Shown: positions 7,907 to 18,760 of the stretch, piece after piece | Layout: each line of letters begins with the position of its first letter | How positions within the stretch are numbered: the stretch's first letter is position 1 | From: Halomonas colorata | GTDB taxonomy: Bacteria > Pseudomonadota > Gammaproteobacteria > Pseudomonadales > Halomonadaceae | Direction: 5' to 3' | Assembly: GCF_014897985.1 (NCBI RefSeq) | Contig: NZ_JABUZA010000018.1 | Span: forward strand, 1-64,000 | DNA length: 64,000 nucleotides | The notes under the pieces: model-generated | What the model was told of the DNA's origin: nothing | Databases searched by the model: none | What the model saw: only the letters and a program-made list of their open reading frames with translations | Made by a program: the position numbers and the translations under genes

Positions 7907-8898
7907 ACGCGCAGCACCATAGCGCTGGCGCTTATGCCTGCCGCCGTGCCCAGCAGTAAAAGATAATCACCCCGCTTGACCGCACCAGTGGTCAGCGCAT
8001 GCGCAAGCACAGTGGGAATAGAGGCAGCAATCTGGTTGCCGGTGGTGGCAAAGATATTGATCACACGCTCACTGCGCGGTGCAAATAGCCGCCGCACATG
8101 CTCGACGCCCGGCGCGCTAGCTTGATGGCAGACCACACAGCTCAGCTCGTCGCGGGTGATATTAGCCTGCGCCAGGGCTTTATCGATGACGCCAGGTAGC
8201 GTCTTGGCAGATGCCTTGAAAATTCCGAAGGCATCCATTTTGAAGTAAGCACCTTCCTTCAACGCCTCGAAGCCCTCTTCGATGCGCAGCCTGGTGCCGC
8301 CCGCGCGTAGCTGGGCAAGGCCATGGTGTGCCCCATAGGTGACCGATGCACTTCCATATAGCCCCTGCTGCTGATCGTCGCTTGCTTCGATCGCCAACGC
8401 CGCTGCGCCATCGCCAAAAATAGCGCGCGTTTTGGGATCATTGGGGTTTAACCCCGCCGAGGCGATATCGCTGGCGAACAGGAGTATCCGCTTCCAGCGC
8501 CCACAGGCAATGCCCATAGCAGCCACGTCCAGCGCGGCTATAAAGGAGAGGCAGGTCTGATTGACATCGAAACTGGGTACGCCAGAGTACCCAAGACCAA
8601 GATGATACTGCACCAGAGCGGCCGTAGAGGGAATGGGCTGCTCCATCACACCACACCCGCCGATGATCACATCAGGCAGCTTTTCACCCCACCCTGCCTT
8701 AGCCAGTGCCTCTCGGGCTGCGCTGGCTGCCATCATAGAGGTAGTTTCATCACTGCCAGCGACGTGGCGAACAGCAATGCCAAACTGGCGCTCGGTCCAG
8801 CCGGGAGCAAAGCCCTGCTCATGATCAAGGGTAAGGGAGGTAAGTTGATATTTGGGTCGGTAACTACCCCATCCCACAATGGCAAAATCGCTAGTCAT
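7903..8898 (-). CDS. 3-oxoacyl-ACP synthase III family protein (FabH/OleA-like)
   Basis: 331 residues of thiolase fold. The catalytic Cys116 is in DVNQTCLSF, His258 in VCHQASAPG and Asn288 in TTGNQIAAS, giving the Cys-His-Asn triad of KAS III. It condenses an acyl thioester with a second acyl unit. It is the first gene of the operon and shares an ATGA overlap with the OleD-like gene. The housekeeping fabH normally sits with plsX, fabD and acpP, so this stand-alone copy is probably pathway-specific. An OleA-type head-to-head condensation is one possible reading. No dedicated ACP is present. Confidence 0.88.
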   Translation of the reverse strand: MTSDFAIVGWGSYRPKYQLTSLTLDHEQGFAPGWTERQFGIAVRHVAGSDETTSMMAASAAREALAKAGWGEKLPDVIIGGCGVMEQPIPSTAALVQYHLGLGYSGVPSFDVNQTCLSFIAALDVAAMGIACGRWKRILLFASDIASAGLNPNDPKTRAIFGDGAAALAIEASDDQQQGLYGSASVTYGAHHGLAQLRAGGTRLRIEEGFEALKEGAYFKMDAFGIFKASAKTLPGVIDKALAQANITRDELSCVVCHQASAPGVEHVRRLFAPRSERVINIFATTGNQIAASIPTVLAHALTTGAVKRGDYLLLLGTAAGISASAMVLRV

Positions 8899-9053
8899 CG
8901 GTTTCCGTCTACTCAGTTCGCTGACCTACTTTAAACCGTACTTTCGTCTAAAAGCGACAAAGCTACTCATAAAATTAGCCCGCACTAAATGACTTGATTC
9001 CATCTCAGTGCTGAACCAAACTGCTTTTAGCGCAGCCTGTGGCTGTGCGTAAC

Positions 9054-11148
<2,095 letters not shown>

Positions 11149-11182
11149 GATAGCGGTGTTATTGGCATCATAGCGTTTGAAT

Positions 11183-11220
11183 ATGGCTCTTGGGATTCAA
11201 AAATCTCAAGGGCCATTTTT
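11183..11220 (+). terminator. rho-independent terminator after thiC
   Basis: ATGGCTCTTGGGAT pairs with ATCTCAAGGGCCAT (one or two wobble pairs) around a CAAAA loop and is followed by TTTTTA. Confidence 0.85.
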
Positions 11221-11462
11221 ATGTTTACTTATAACAAGCGTAATAACGGCACGCTTTTTAATTCTTAACGCCGACCAACATGATCTGAGTCAGCGGTTAA
11301 TGAATTAGTTAAGTAAGTATTAAAATTACGGCTAAGAAATATTTTTACACACTCAACCTAAAGATAATTTAGTAACACTCGTGTATGGTTCTCATTTTCA
11401 TGGGTTCTGTTCGTAATGGCGAACCTAAAATTAAAACCTGTCATACACAAGACGGATTTCAG
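11221..11462 (+). promoter_or_regulatory. AT-rich promoter region of the lipoprotein gene
   Basis: About 240 AT-rich bases between the thiC terminator and the lipoprotein start. The reading frame is open from 11385, but no ribosome site supports that start. No operator palindrome is evident to me. The thiC-to-lipoprotein gap as a whole is just over 300 bp. Confidence 0.4.
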
Positions 11463-13181
11463 ATGAAGACCAAACTTTCGATAGCGATTACTCTTGCTTT
11501 GATCAGTGCAGGCCTGATCAGCGGCTGCAGCGATGATAACGAGCCAGCAGCTACAGATTCACATCAGGAAGCACCGAAAAACAATGCGGCTCCCATGCTG
11601 AAATATATTCCGGCTGATTCGCCCTACTTCATGGCATCGCGTGAAACGCTATCGGAACAGGAAGCCTTTGCTATCTATCAGAGCACTCAGCCCATGACTT
11701 CCTTTGAGTCTGACCTTGATGAAATGCGCGCTGCATTGCCTCATGTTCAAGACGATGACGTTCTATATACATTCATGACGCTAGCCATCGCCTTGGGTGA
11801 AGAGCTGATCGGTGTAGAGTCAATTGAAGATGTCCATGCGCTCGGCATGAAAATGAGTCCCCAGGCTGCGCTTTATGGGTTGGGCATCTTGCCTGTCTTG
11901 CGCATGGAGCTGCAGGATGAAGGAGCTTTCCGCACCACGCTGCAGCGCGTCCTGACGAAAGCCGATATTACCCTGAGCAAGGCAACTACCAATGATACCG
12001 AATACTGGGTTCTGACGCCTGAAGGCCAACTCAAGATAATTCTGGTCATTAAGGACCAGCAGCTGATCGTATCGGTAGTACCGGAAAATGCCAGTGATGA
12101 GCTACTAGACCAAGTGCTCGGAAAAACACTACCTGACAGCAATATTGACGATACCAACGCATTGGCAGAGCTGGAACAGCGCTATGATTTCACACCTTAC
12201 GGTGCTGGACTACTCTCCTCTTCACGCCTGCTGGATGAACTGAGCACACCTACACATCCTGGTACGCTGGCGCTGATGGAAGCGGTTGATGAAGAGCCGC
12301 TGAATCTGTCTGGCTGCCAAGCCGATATTGACCGTCTCACCGGCCGTTTCCCTGGGTTAGCAATGGGCATAAGCGAGTATAATACTGATCGCGTGGAGAC
12401 GAATTTCATCCTGAGAACCGATGAGGGAATTGTCAGCGACCTGCGTGGCCTGACCACCCAGGTGCCGGGGCTTGGCAGTTCTGCAGGCATGGCCAACTTT
12501 GGGTTGAATTTGGACCTTCCTGTGCTTATCGAGACCATCCAAAAATATGCACGGGAATTGCGTGAAACCCCCTTCAGCTGTGATGAGCTACAGGACTTGA
12601 ACAACTCCTGGAGAGATATCAGCATGGCGATCAACAACCCAATTACCATGATGATTGGTCCGTCGCTTTCGGGTTTCCATGCGCGTCTTGATAATCTAAA
12701 AATGGTGAATGGCGAGCCTGTCATTGCCGGCATGCTGACTCTTGCTTCTCAAAATCCGATGGGTTTGTTATCCACCATCAGTACCTTCATGCCAGAACTA
12801 CAGGCTCTTGAGCTAGCACCTGGCGGAGAACCCCAGAAAATAGAAAGCATGATGTTGCCGCCAGAAGCACCGGCGATTTATGCCGCTATGTCTGATACCG
12901 CCATCGTACTGGGTGCTGGTATCAGCGACCAAGCGCTTCTCCAGGAAGGGCTTGATGCTCCTGTTTCCGAACGTGACTTATTGGCCTATGGGTATCTGAC
13001 GGGTGAGTTTTACCGTTCACTGGCCGATATAATGGAAAAGTCGCCATCACCGGAAGTATCACAGTCTGATATCGAGCTGTTTAGGCAGTATGGCAATACT
13101 TTCGAGAATATGGAGTACTGGATGGAAGTGGGTGATGCGGGCGTTGAAATGAGCTTCTCTGTAGAACTCGTTTCTCCGTAA
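11463..13181 (+). CDS. large lipoprotein of unknown function
   Basis: 572 residues. The signal peptide MKTKLSIAITLALISAGLISGC ends in the lipobox LISGC (acylated Cys at about residue 22), so it is membrane-anchored in the periplasm, followed by an acidic Ser/Asp/Glu-rich linker. The remainder is a soluble alpha/beta protein beginning KYIPADSPYFMA, a style seen in DUF3352-like proteins. I cannot assign a function. The ATG at 11463 was chosen because the signal peptide starts there, 26 codons inside the open frame. It appears monocistronic. Confidence 0.85.
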   Translation: MKTKLSIAITLALISAGLISGCSDDNEPAATDSHQEAPKNNAAPMLKYIPADSPYFMASRETLSEQEAFAIYQSTQPMTSFESDLDEMRAALPHVQDDDVLYTFMTLAIALGEELIGVESIEDVHALGMKMSPQAALYGLGILPVLRMELQDEGAFRTTLQRVLTKADITLSKATTNDTEYWVLTPEGQLKIILVIKDQQLIVSVVPENASDELLDQVLGKTLPDSNIDDTNALAELEQRYDFTPYGAGLLSSSRLLDELSTPTHPGTLALMEAVDEEPLNLSGCQADIDRLTGRFPGLAMGISEYNTDRVETNFILRTDEGIVSDLRGLTTQVPGLGSSAGMANFGLNLDLPVLIETIQKYARELRETPFSCDELQDLNNSWRDISMAINNPITMMIGPSLSGFHARLDNLKMVNGEPVIAGMLTLASQNPMGLLSTISTFMPELQALELAPGGEPQKIESMMLPPEAPAIYAAMSDTAIVLGAGISDQALLQEGLDAPVSERDLLAYGYLTGEFYRSLADIMEKSPSPEVSQSDIELFRQYGNTFENMEYWMEVGDAGVEMSFSVELVSP

Positions 13182-13211
13182 AGCTTAAACGCGTAGATAG
13201 TTCAAAAAACA

Positions 13212-13234
13212 AACAGGGGCCAATGGCCCCTGTT
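13212..13234. terminator. bidirectional terminator between convergent genes
   Basis: A perfect 10-bp stem: AACAGGGGCC (13212-13221) with GGCCCCTGTT (13225-13234), loop AAT. An A-run precedes it on the plus strand, which serves as the T-run for the minus-strand CsbD gene. Confidence 0.75.
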
Positions 13235-13262
13235 GTCGACGTATTATGCTAACACGGTAAAA

Positions 13263-13442
13263 TTACTTTTTCTTGAGGTTCTCCTTAACCTCACCTTTAC
13301 CTTTTTGAGCTTCGCCTTTAGCCTGCTGCGTTTTGCCCTTGGCCTCGGTTTTTTCGCTGCCGGTCACTTTACCAGCGGCTTCTTTAACTTTACCAGCGGC
13401 CTTGTTAGCTGCGCCTTTTGCTTTATCGTCTTTTCCACTCAT
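13263..13442 (-). CDS. CsbD family stress protein
   Basis: A 59-residue, highly charged protein (MSGKDDKAKGAANKAAGKVK...) built of Lys/Ala/Gly/Glu-rich imperfect repeats, typical of short CsbD-like proteins, which are abundant under osmotic and general stress in many bacteria. The molecular role is unknown. The start was taken as the MSGKDD methionine at 13442, where the family begins, instead of the upstream open extension. A second, longer CsbD gene lies at 47324. Confidence 0.82.
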   Translation of the reverse strand: MSGKDDKAKGAANKAAGKVKEAAGKVTGSEKTEAKGKTQQAKGEAQKGKGEVKENLKKK

Positions 13443-13554
13443 GACATAAACCTCTAATCCGTTAGTAGGGAAATACGCTGCGTGCGAGGAGACATTCATT
13501 TGTCTTTAACATCGCAGTTGCATTATCAGAGTAGTCTTTTTAAAAAAAGTTGCC

Positions 13555-14646
13555 TCAATTTGTTATAGATATTTTTGTGGGTGCCCAGCTATTAAGCAAA
13601 GCATGTAAACATGCCATAACCAAAAGCGTTGCCACCAGCGCCACGCTCATCGAAGAAAAGCGGTATAGCGCGCTATATACCAGGTCCTGGTTAGGCCCGA
13701 GCGACTGCCCAAACAAAATGCCAAGCGTAGTAAGCCCGCCAAACCCGATGCCCGAGCCGCCGCCTTCCTTGATATGCTCGCGGCCGAACAGCAAGAGCCC
13801 CAGCCAGTAAAGCAGGATAGCCAGCAGGAAGTGATTGCTCTGGGTATACAGTAAAAGCTGCATGACCAGCGCCAGATTACAGCCCAGCAACGTACCGATG
13901 GCACGCTTGCGCGCAGATACCCGGGCCCCCGCATAGCCCATGGCAAACAGCACTAGAATGGTCGCCATCTGTGCCGAAAGTGATCCTTGCAGGTCAAACA
14001 CCTGAAACACGATGAACGAGAGCGTGGCGGTAATCCCGCCGATCAGCGTCTCGTGGCGTATCTGCGCCTGGGGCTTGCTGGCCCTTGGCGGCGGCTCGCG
14101 GGGTTCCACGTCGGGAAACAGTGTATGCATCAGCATGGCGATGAACACGGCCAGTACGCTTGCCACAACGTTGGAGGCAAGCAGATCGCTTAAATCGACG
14201 CTTGGGTAGCTTGCGAAATGCAGCAGGATACTCAGGGTAAGCACGCCGTTGGCGCCAAACAAAAACAGCGGACCCTTGGCCATCAGGTTGAAGCGAAACA
14301 GGAACATGCACAGCACTACCAGTGTCATGACCACCGGCATGTGCTTGAGCAGGCCCATCACTACGCTGACTTCCAACGCATTAAGCGAGACGTTGGCCAG
14401 AAACTGGCGAATGATGCTGGCGTTCAGAATGGGCACCATGCCCAGTAGAAACATCGGAAATACGGTAAAGAAGACCCCATAGTTCCAGCCCATGACCTGG
14501 CTTACGACGAAACCTAGCGCGCCGCCGCCCGCTACGCGCAGGCATTGGCGCAGGCCGTTTTCGTTTAGCCCAGGATGAGCGTGAGCCTTCGGCGCAGGCT
14601 TGGTTTTAGTAAATCTGATCTTAGCAAACCGCGTCTTAATAGACAT
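13555..14646 (-). CDS. DUF2955 family inner-membrane protein (FUSC-like efflux component)
   Basis: 363 residues with about ten hydrophobic helices in two blocks separated by a Pro-rich hydrophilic stretch (about residues 185-205), the DUF2955/aromatic-acid-exporter arrangement. It starts inside the end of the HlyD-like gene (11-bp overlap), so the two are co-translated. Such pairs probably form an energy-coupled efflux system with an outer-membrane factor encoded elsewhere. The substrate is unknown; aromatic acids are a family-based guess. Confidence 0.83.
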   Translation of the reverse strand: MSIKTRFAKIRFTKTKPAPKAHAHPGLNENGLRQCLRVAGGGALGFVVSQVMGWNYGVFFTVFPMFLLGMVPILNASIIRQFLANVSLNALEVSVVMGLLKHMPVVMTLVVLCMFLFRFNLMAKGPLFLFGANGVLTLSILLHFASYPSVDLSDLLASNVVASVLAVFIAMLMHTLFPDVEPREPPPRASKPQAQIRHETLIGGITATLSFIVFQVFDLQGSLSAQMATILVLFAMGYAGARVSARKRAIGTLLGCNLALVMQLLLYTQSNHFLLAILLYWLGLLLFGREHIKEGGGSGIGFGGLTTLGILFGQSLGPNQDLVYSALYRFSSMSVALVATLLVMACLHALLNSWAPTKISITN

Positions 14647-15697
14647 AGTGTAGCCAGCTGATCAGATGCGTCTGTAGCCAGGCAAACGGGTGGGCCAACA
14701 GATGCTCGCCGGGCAGCAGTTGAACTGTGGCGCGTGCACCGCTGGGGGGCGGCGCCAATAACGGCTCGTTCAGGGCAATATGAACACGCAGGCGCTGAGC
14801 GTCGCGCACCCAGCGATCAGACGTCGGAATATCCGCCAGCTGCCCGTCGGCGGCCAGTTGGCCTTCGCGTACCCCAGCATCAAAGGCGCTTACCCGGCCT
14901 TCAAAGATATGCCCAGGCCAGGCGTCAAACACTACGGCAGCCTCGTCGCCAGGCTGCACATGGCGCAGGCTCTTCTCGCGGAAGTCGGCGATGATATCCA
15001 CACGCTGGCTGACCAGGGCAATGACCGGCTGGCCCGCCTGCACGTAGTCACCCGCACGTAGCTGCAGATTGGTAACCTGGCCTGTCTCTACCGCGCGTAC
15101 CTCGGTGCGGGCAACGTCAAGCTGGGCTCTGTCCAGCGCGATATCCGCCTGGCGCAGCCGCAGGTTGGTGTCGCCCTCTTCGCCCAGCTGGACTTCCAGG
15201 CTTTCGATTTTGGCCTGCGCGGATGCCACTTCCGCCTGGGCGGTATGTTCGGCGGCTATCTGCTGATCGTACTGCTGCCGAGAAATACTCTGCCGCCCGA
15301 TCAGCGCTTCCCCACGGCGGCGCTCACCTGCACGCTCTTCAGCGGTTGCCTGGGCAGACGCTAACATGGCGCGTGCGGCGGCAAGTTCCGCTTCAAGCTG
15401 AGTGTTTTCGCGCTGGGCCTGCTCTCGCTCAAGCCTTGCCTGCTCTAACGCGATCTCAAAGGGTTCGGGGTTGAGGCGAAACAGCACATCGCCCTTGGCG
15501 ACCTGTTGATGATCGCGAACCACTACTTCACTGACCGGCGCGCTAAGCTCCGGGGCAATGCGCGTGACCGGGCGCATGACCCGCGCTTCAGGTGTCATGG
15601 GCATAAAGCTGTCGGCCACCAGAAAGTAGGCGAATAAAAGGGCAAAAGCAGCCAGCGCCACTTTTACCCAGAGGGCAAAGCGTTGATCAGGGGACAT
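14636..15697 (-). CDS. HlyD/EmrA family periplasmic adaptor subunit
   Basis: 353 residues. One N-terminal membrane helix (about 9-29) is followed by a lipoyl-like half motif (APVSEVVVRDHQQVAKGDVLF) and a long coiled coil (about 85-185) rich in Glu, Gln, Ala and Arg. A second lipoyl half (RAGDYVQAGQPVIALV) and a beta-barrel domain come next. It links an inner-membrane pump to an outer-membrane channel. It is the first gene of the pair with the DUF2955 protein. Confidence 0.9.
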   Translation of the reverse strand: MSPDQRFALWVKVALAAFALLFAYFLVADSFMPMTPEARVMRPVTRIAPELSAPVSEVVVRDHQQVAKGDVLFRLNPEPFEIALEQARLEREQAQRENTQLEAELAAARAMLASAQATAEERAGERRRGEALIGRQSISRQQYDQQIAAEHTAQAEVASAQAKIESLEVQLGEEGDTNLRLRQADIALDRAQLDVARTEVRAVETGQVTNLQLRAGDYVQAGQPVIALVSQRVDIIADFREKSLRHVQPGDEAAVVFDAWPGHIFEGRVSAFDAGVREGQLAADGQLADIPTSDRWVRDAQRLRVHIALNEPLLAPPPSGARATVQLLPGEHLLAHPFAWLQTHLISWLHYVY

Positions 15698-15859
15698 GGG
15701 GTATTAACTCGCTATTTCTCGCCGCCGTTGACAGGCCGCTTGCGCGTCTACTCGCGCAGGTATCGTTGAATACCTTAGTCTAACAAACAATTAGCAAGCT
15801 AACAATAAAGCGACTATCTTCCTGTTAAGAGGCTAGCCGCTTAACGCTACAGATATAAA

Positions 15860-15889
15860 AAGCCCCAAGACCAAATGGCCTTGGGGCTT
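15860..15889 (-). terminator. rho-independent terminator of the outer-membrane protein gene
   Basis: AAGCCCCAAG (15860-15869) pairs with CTTGGGGCTT (15880-15889). On the minus strand a TTTTTA tract follows. Confidence 0.85.
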
Positions 15890-15915
15890 GAGTACATTAA
15901 CGCTGTTAAGCGCTA

Positions 15916-16431
15916 TTAGAACCGGTAGCGTAAACCAATGCTGGCAGCATCAAAATCGTAGTTGGACTTATCCAGATAGCGCATGTAATCAGCGTTGATC
16001 GATAAGTTATTGGCTACATCAATCTCGCCGCCCGCACCATAAGAGAAGCCGCTTTCACGATCGAGGTTAAAATCCACCTCGGTCATACCTACCAAGCCAT
16101 ACAGACGTGCGGTGGGCGCAATAGGGGCGATACCTTTTGCGTAGGCACCTACCAGGTAATCGAGTTCGGCGCCGCCATCGGAGCCGCCCGTACCCAAGTG
16201 ACCTTCAAGAGCAAAATAATCGTTAAACTGAGCGCCACCGCGTAAGCGTAGACCTACGCTATCGCGCGAGGAGCCGCGGTCAGGATCCAGACTCCAAGCC
16301 ATGGCGTCGCCGCCAATATAACCTTCCGGGTAACCAAACGCTTGCTGTGCCTGTGCCGATGCCGCGAATGCACTCGTGCCAACCAGGAGTGCTGCAGAGG
16401 TGAGTGATAATACGGTCATCTTCATAGTCAT
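15916..16431 (-). CDS. outer-membrane beta-barrel protein (OmpA-like/OMP_b-brl)
   Basis: 171 residues. A signal peptide (MTVLSLTSAALLVGTSAFAASAQAQ) is cleaved near residue 28, followed by alternating amphipathic strands (YIGGDAMAWSLD, SVGLRLRGGAQF, YFALEGHLG, SINADYMRY). It ends in the aromatic C-terminus GLRYRF, the signal for BAM-mediated insertion. It is probably an eight-stranded porin-like surface protein; the role is unknown. Two near-adjacent ATG codons (16431 and 16425) are possible starts. It has its own terminator. Confidence 0.83.
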   Translation of the reverse strand: MTMKMTVLSLTSAALLVGTSAFAASAQAQQAFGYPEGYIGGDAMAWSLDPDRGSSRDSVGLRLRGGAQFNDYFALEGHLGTGGSDGGAELDYLVGAYAKGIAPIAPTARLYGLVGMTEVDFNLDRESGFSYGAGGEIDVANNLSINADYMRYLDKSNYDFDAASIGLRYRF

Positions 16432-16503
16432 TGAACCTCAGTTAAAAAACAGTGTTTCCTTACACCTGCGTATTGTGGCCGATGTGCAAAGAGAACGCAA
16501 CGT

Positions 16504-17424
16504 TTAGCGCTGTTTGGAAAGACTAAGCGCGACAATACCACTCACCACCACCGCTCCACCCACCAGCTGGCTTGGGCTAAGCATCTGCCCGAGGACAAAA
16601 TAGCCGATCACTAACGATGCAACGGGTTCGATATTCATCACCGGGGCATTGCGTGCCATATCCAGGCGCGGCACGAAAATAAACAGCGTTGAAAACCCGC
16701 CTGCATAGAGCAGCGCCAGAAACACCAGACCCAGCCAGCCCTGGCTATTTTCAGGTAGGCTCATCCCGCCCGGCACCGCGCCTAAAATTCCGCCAATGAT
16801 CATGGCGAAAAATACCGTTTGCATGGTTAACAGGCTTCGCAGGGTGCTGCCCACCTGACTTAAGCGATGCTCGGTAATCCATAACGCACAGGCGAACACG
16901 AAGGCGGCGACCAAGCCAAAGCCAATCCCGGCCACCCATTCAGGCCCCATTGCATCGGCATTGGAAAGCCAGGTAGGAATATCCAGCACCACGACAAGCC
17001 CGATTAATATCGTTCCCATGATGATACAGCTACGCAGCGTAGGCCGCGCCCCCCCCAATGCCCAGCTCAACAGCGCTAACTGAATAGGAAAGGTATTCAC
17101 CAGCAGTAAAGCAATCACCACCGGCAACCGTGCCACGGCAGAATAGAGGCTTAGGCTTTGAATGGTAATAAGCACGCCCACGGCCAACTGCCAGCGCCAT
17201 GTTCCGGATGGCAACCAGAGGCGTTTTTTCTGCACCAGTACCAGAGTAAACAGAATCACACAGGCCAACCCCGAACGGGTTAACACGGCCAGCAGCAAAC
17301 CCGTCCCGTTATCAAAAGCTAACCGTGCCGACACATGGTTAGCAGCAAACATGGTGCCAACCGTAATCATTAACAGGATGGCCAGATGGCGAGGCAACGG
17401 GGTGGGTAGCGACGATGCGGACAT
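16504..17424 (-). CDS. EamA family DMT transporter
   Basis: 306 residues with ten predicted membrane helices in two EamA repeats (about 14-140 and 165-300). The second repeat has the family feature of a conserved Glu/Pro before the last helices (MNIEPVASLVIGYFVLGQ). It is a drug/metabolite exporter or permease of the inner membrane, substrate unknown. The ATG at 17424 is preferred; the open frame continues to a TTG at 17433. It diverges from ackA with about 150 bases between. Confidence 0.88.
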   Translation of the reverse strand: MSASSLPTPLPRHLAILLMITVGTMFAANHVSARLAFDNGTGLLLAVLTRSGLACVILFTLVLVQKKRLWLPSGTWRWQLAVGVLITIQSLSLYSAVARLPVVIALLLVNTFPIQLALLSWALGGARPTLRSCIIMGTILIGLVVVLDIPTWLSNADAMGPEWVAGIGFGLVAAFVFACALWITEHRLSQVGSTLRSLLTMQTVFFAMIIGGILGAVPGGMSLPENSQGWLGLVFLALLYAGGFSTLFIFVPRLDMARNAPVMNIEPVASLVIGYFVLGQMLSPSQLVGGAVVVSGIVALSLSKQR

Positions 17425-17575
17425 AGGTACCAAAGCTCAGAATAAGTGGGGCTAAATAGCCAAACATGCCTGTATTTTACATAGAAGGCTAAACAAATAC
17501 CCTCTGTTAGTGATGCCGCTTGCCGCGTATTAAACTTAGGTCCAAACTTCAGCTTTCTTCTTGGTGGATATTTTT

Positions 17576-18760
17576 ATGAATGCACCGGTGCTGGTCATTA
17601 ACTGTGGTTCTTCCTCGATTAAATACGCGCTGATCGACTCAGACCCGAATGCGCCGCGTCTGGCCGGGCTGGCCGAGCGTCTGGGCAGTGCCGATGCCTG
17701 CTTAAAAGGTAAGAATAGTGCCGGTGAGCGCTTTGACCAGCCACTGCCCAATGCCCACCATACGCAAGTGTTAAACGCTATTTTAGAGCGCCTGGAAGGA
17801 CGTATCCCTGCGGCCATCGGCCACCGCATTGTTCATGGTGGCGAACAGTTCACTCAGGCCGCGTTGATTGATGAGAGCGTAGTCAGCGCCATTCAAAGCA
17901 CTGCGGCTCTGGCCCCTTTGCATAATCCTGCCAATCTGGCCGGGATCGCCGCTACCCAAAAGGTGTTTCCCGAGCTGCCTCAGGTGGCGGTATTCGACAC
18001 CGCGTTTCATCAAAGTCTGCCGCCCACGGCTTACCGCTACGCCCTGCCGGAAAGTCTGTACGCCCAGCACGGTATTCGCCGCTACGGTTTTCATGGTACC
18101 AGCCACGCGTTTGTCAGCCAGCGTGCGGCCACGCTTAGTGAACGCGGCGCTGGCGGCTGGCTAACCGCTCATCTGGGCAACGGCTGCTCGACCTGCGCGA
18201 TATGGAACAATCAGAGTAAAGACACCAGCATGGGGCTCACACCGCTGGAGGGCTTGGTGATGGGCACCCGCAGTGGCGATGTCGACCCGGGGCTGCACGC
18301 GCATTTGCACCGCCAACTGGGCTGGTCGCTGGAGCAAATTGATGACGTGTTGAACAAGCAAAGCGGGCTGCTGGGCCTCTCTGGACTGACCAATGATATG
18401 CGCGAAGTTGAGGAAGCCGCAGAAAACGGCCATGAAGGCGCCCTGCTGGCACTGAACGTTTTCTGCTATCGCATTGCCAAATCACTGGCCGCGCTTTCCT
18501 GTGCGCTACCTAGGCTGGACGGGGTCATTTTTACCGGTGGTATCGGTGAGAACTCCCCCACTGTGCGCCGCCAGGTAATCGGCCTCTTGCCCCACTTTGG
18601 CTTTGCCCTAAATGAGGAGAGCAACGCAGCGATGATACGCGGAAAAGAAGGCAAACTGGACAGCGAGAATCATGCAGGACCTGAAGTATGGGTCATTCCT
18701 ACCGATGAGGAAGGCCGTATCGCGATGGAAACACGCCAGTGTGTGGAGGCTCAAGCATGA
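17576..18760 (+). CDS. ackA: acetate kinase
   Basis: Interconverts acetate + ATP and acetyl phosphate + ADP. It has 394 residues with the ASKHA signatures [13 protein letters not shown] near the start and [12 protein letters not shown] (about residue 172). Further signatures are the glycine-rich TAHLGNGCS and the late [12 protein letters not shown]. The ATG at 17576 fits the family N-terminus; a TTG 15 bases upstream is less likely. It overlaps pta by four bases (ATGA), making an ackA-pta operon for acetate overflow and reuse. Confidence 0.97.
   Translation: MNAPVLVINCGSSSIKYALIDSDPNAPRLAGLAERLGSADACLKGKNSAGERFDQPLPNAHHTQVLNAILERLEGRIPAAIGHRIVHGGEQFTQAALIDESVVSAIQSTAALAPLHNPANLAGIAATQKVFPELPQVAVFDTAFHQSLPPTAYRYALPESLYAQHGIRRYGFHGTSHAFVSQRAATLSERGAGGWLTAHLGNGCSTCAIWNNQSKDTSMGLTPLEGLVMGTRSGDVDPGLHAHLHRQLGWSLEQIDDVLNKQSGLLGLSGLTNDMREVEEAAENGHEGALLALNVFCYRIAKSLAALSCALPRLDGVIFTGGIGENSPTVRRQVIGLLPHFGFALNEESNAAMIRGKEGKLDSENHAGPEVWVIPTDEEGRIAMETRQCVEAQA

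Noticed and set aside
17561-17578. TTG as the ackA start
   Set aside because: The ATG at 17576 gives the family N-terminus; the TTG only extends the frame.
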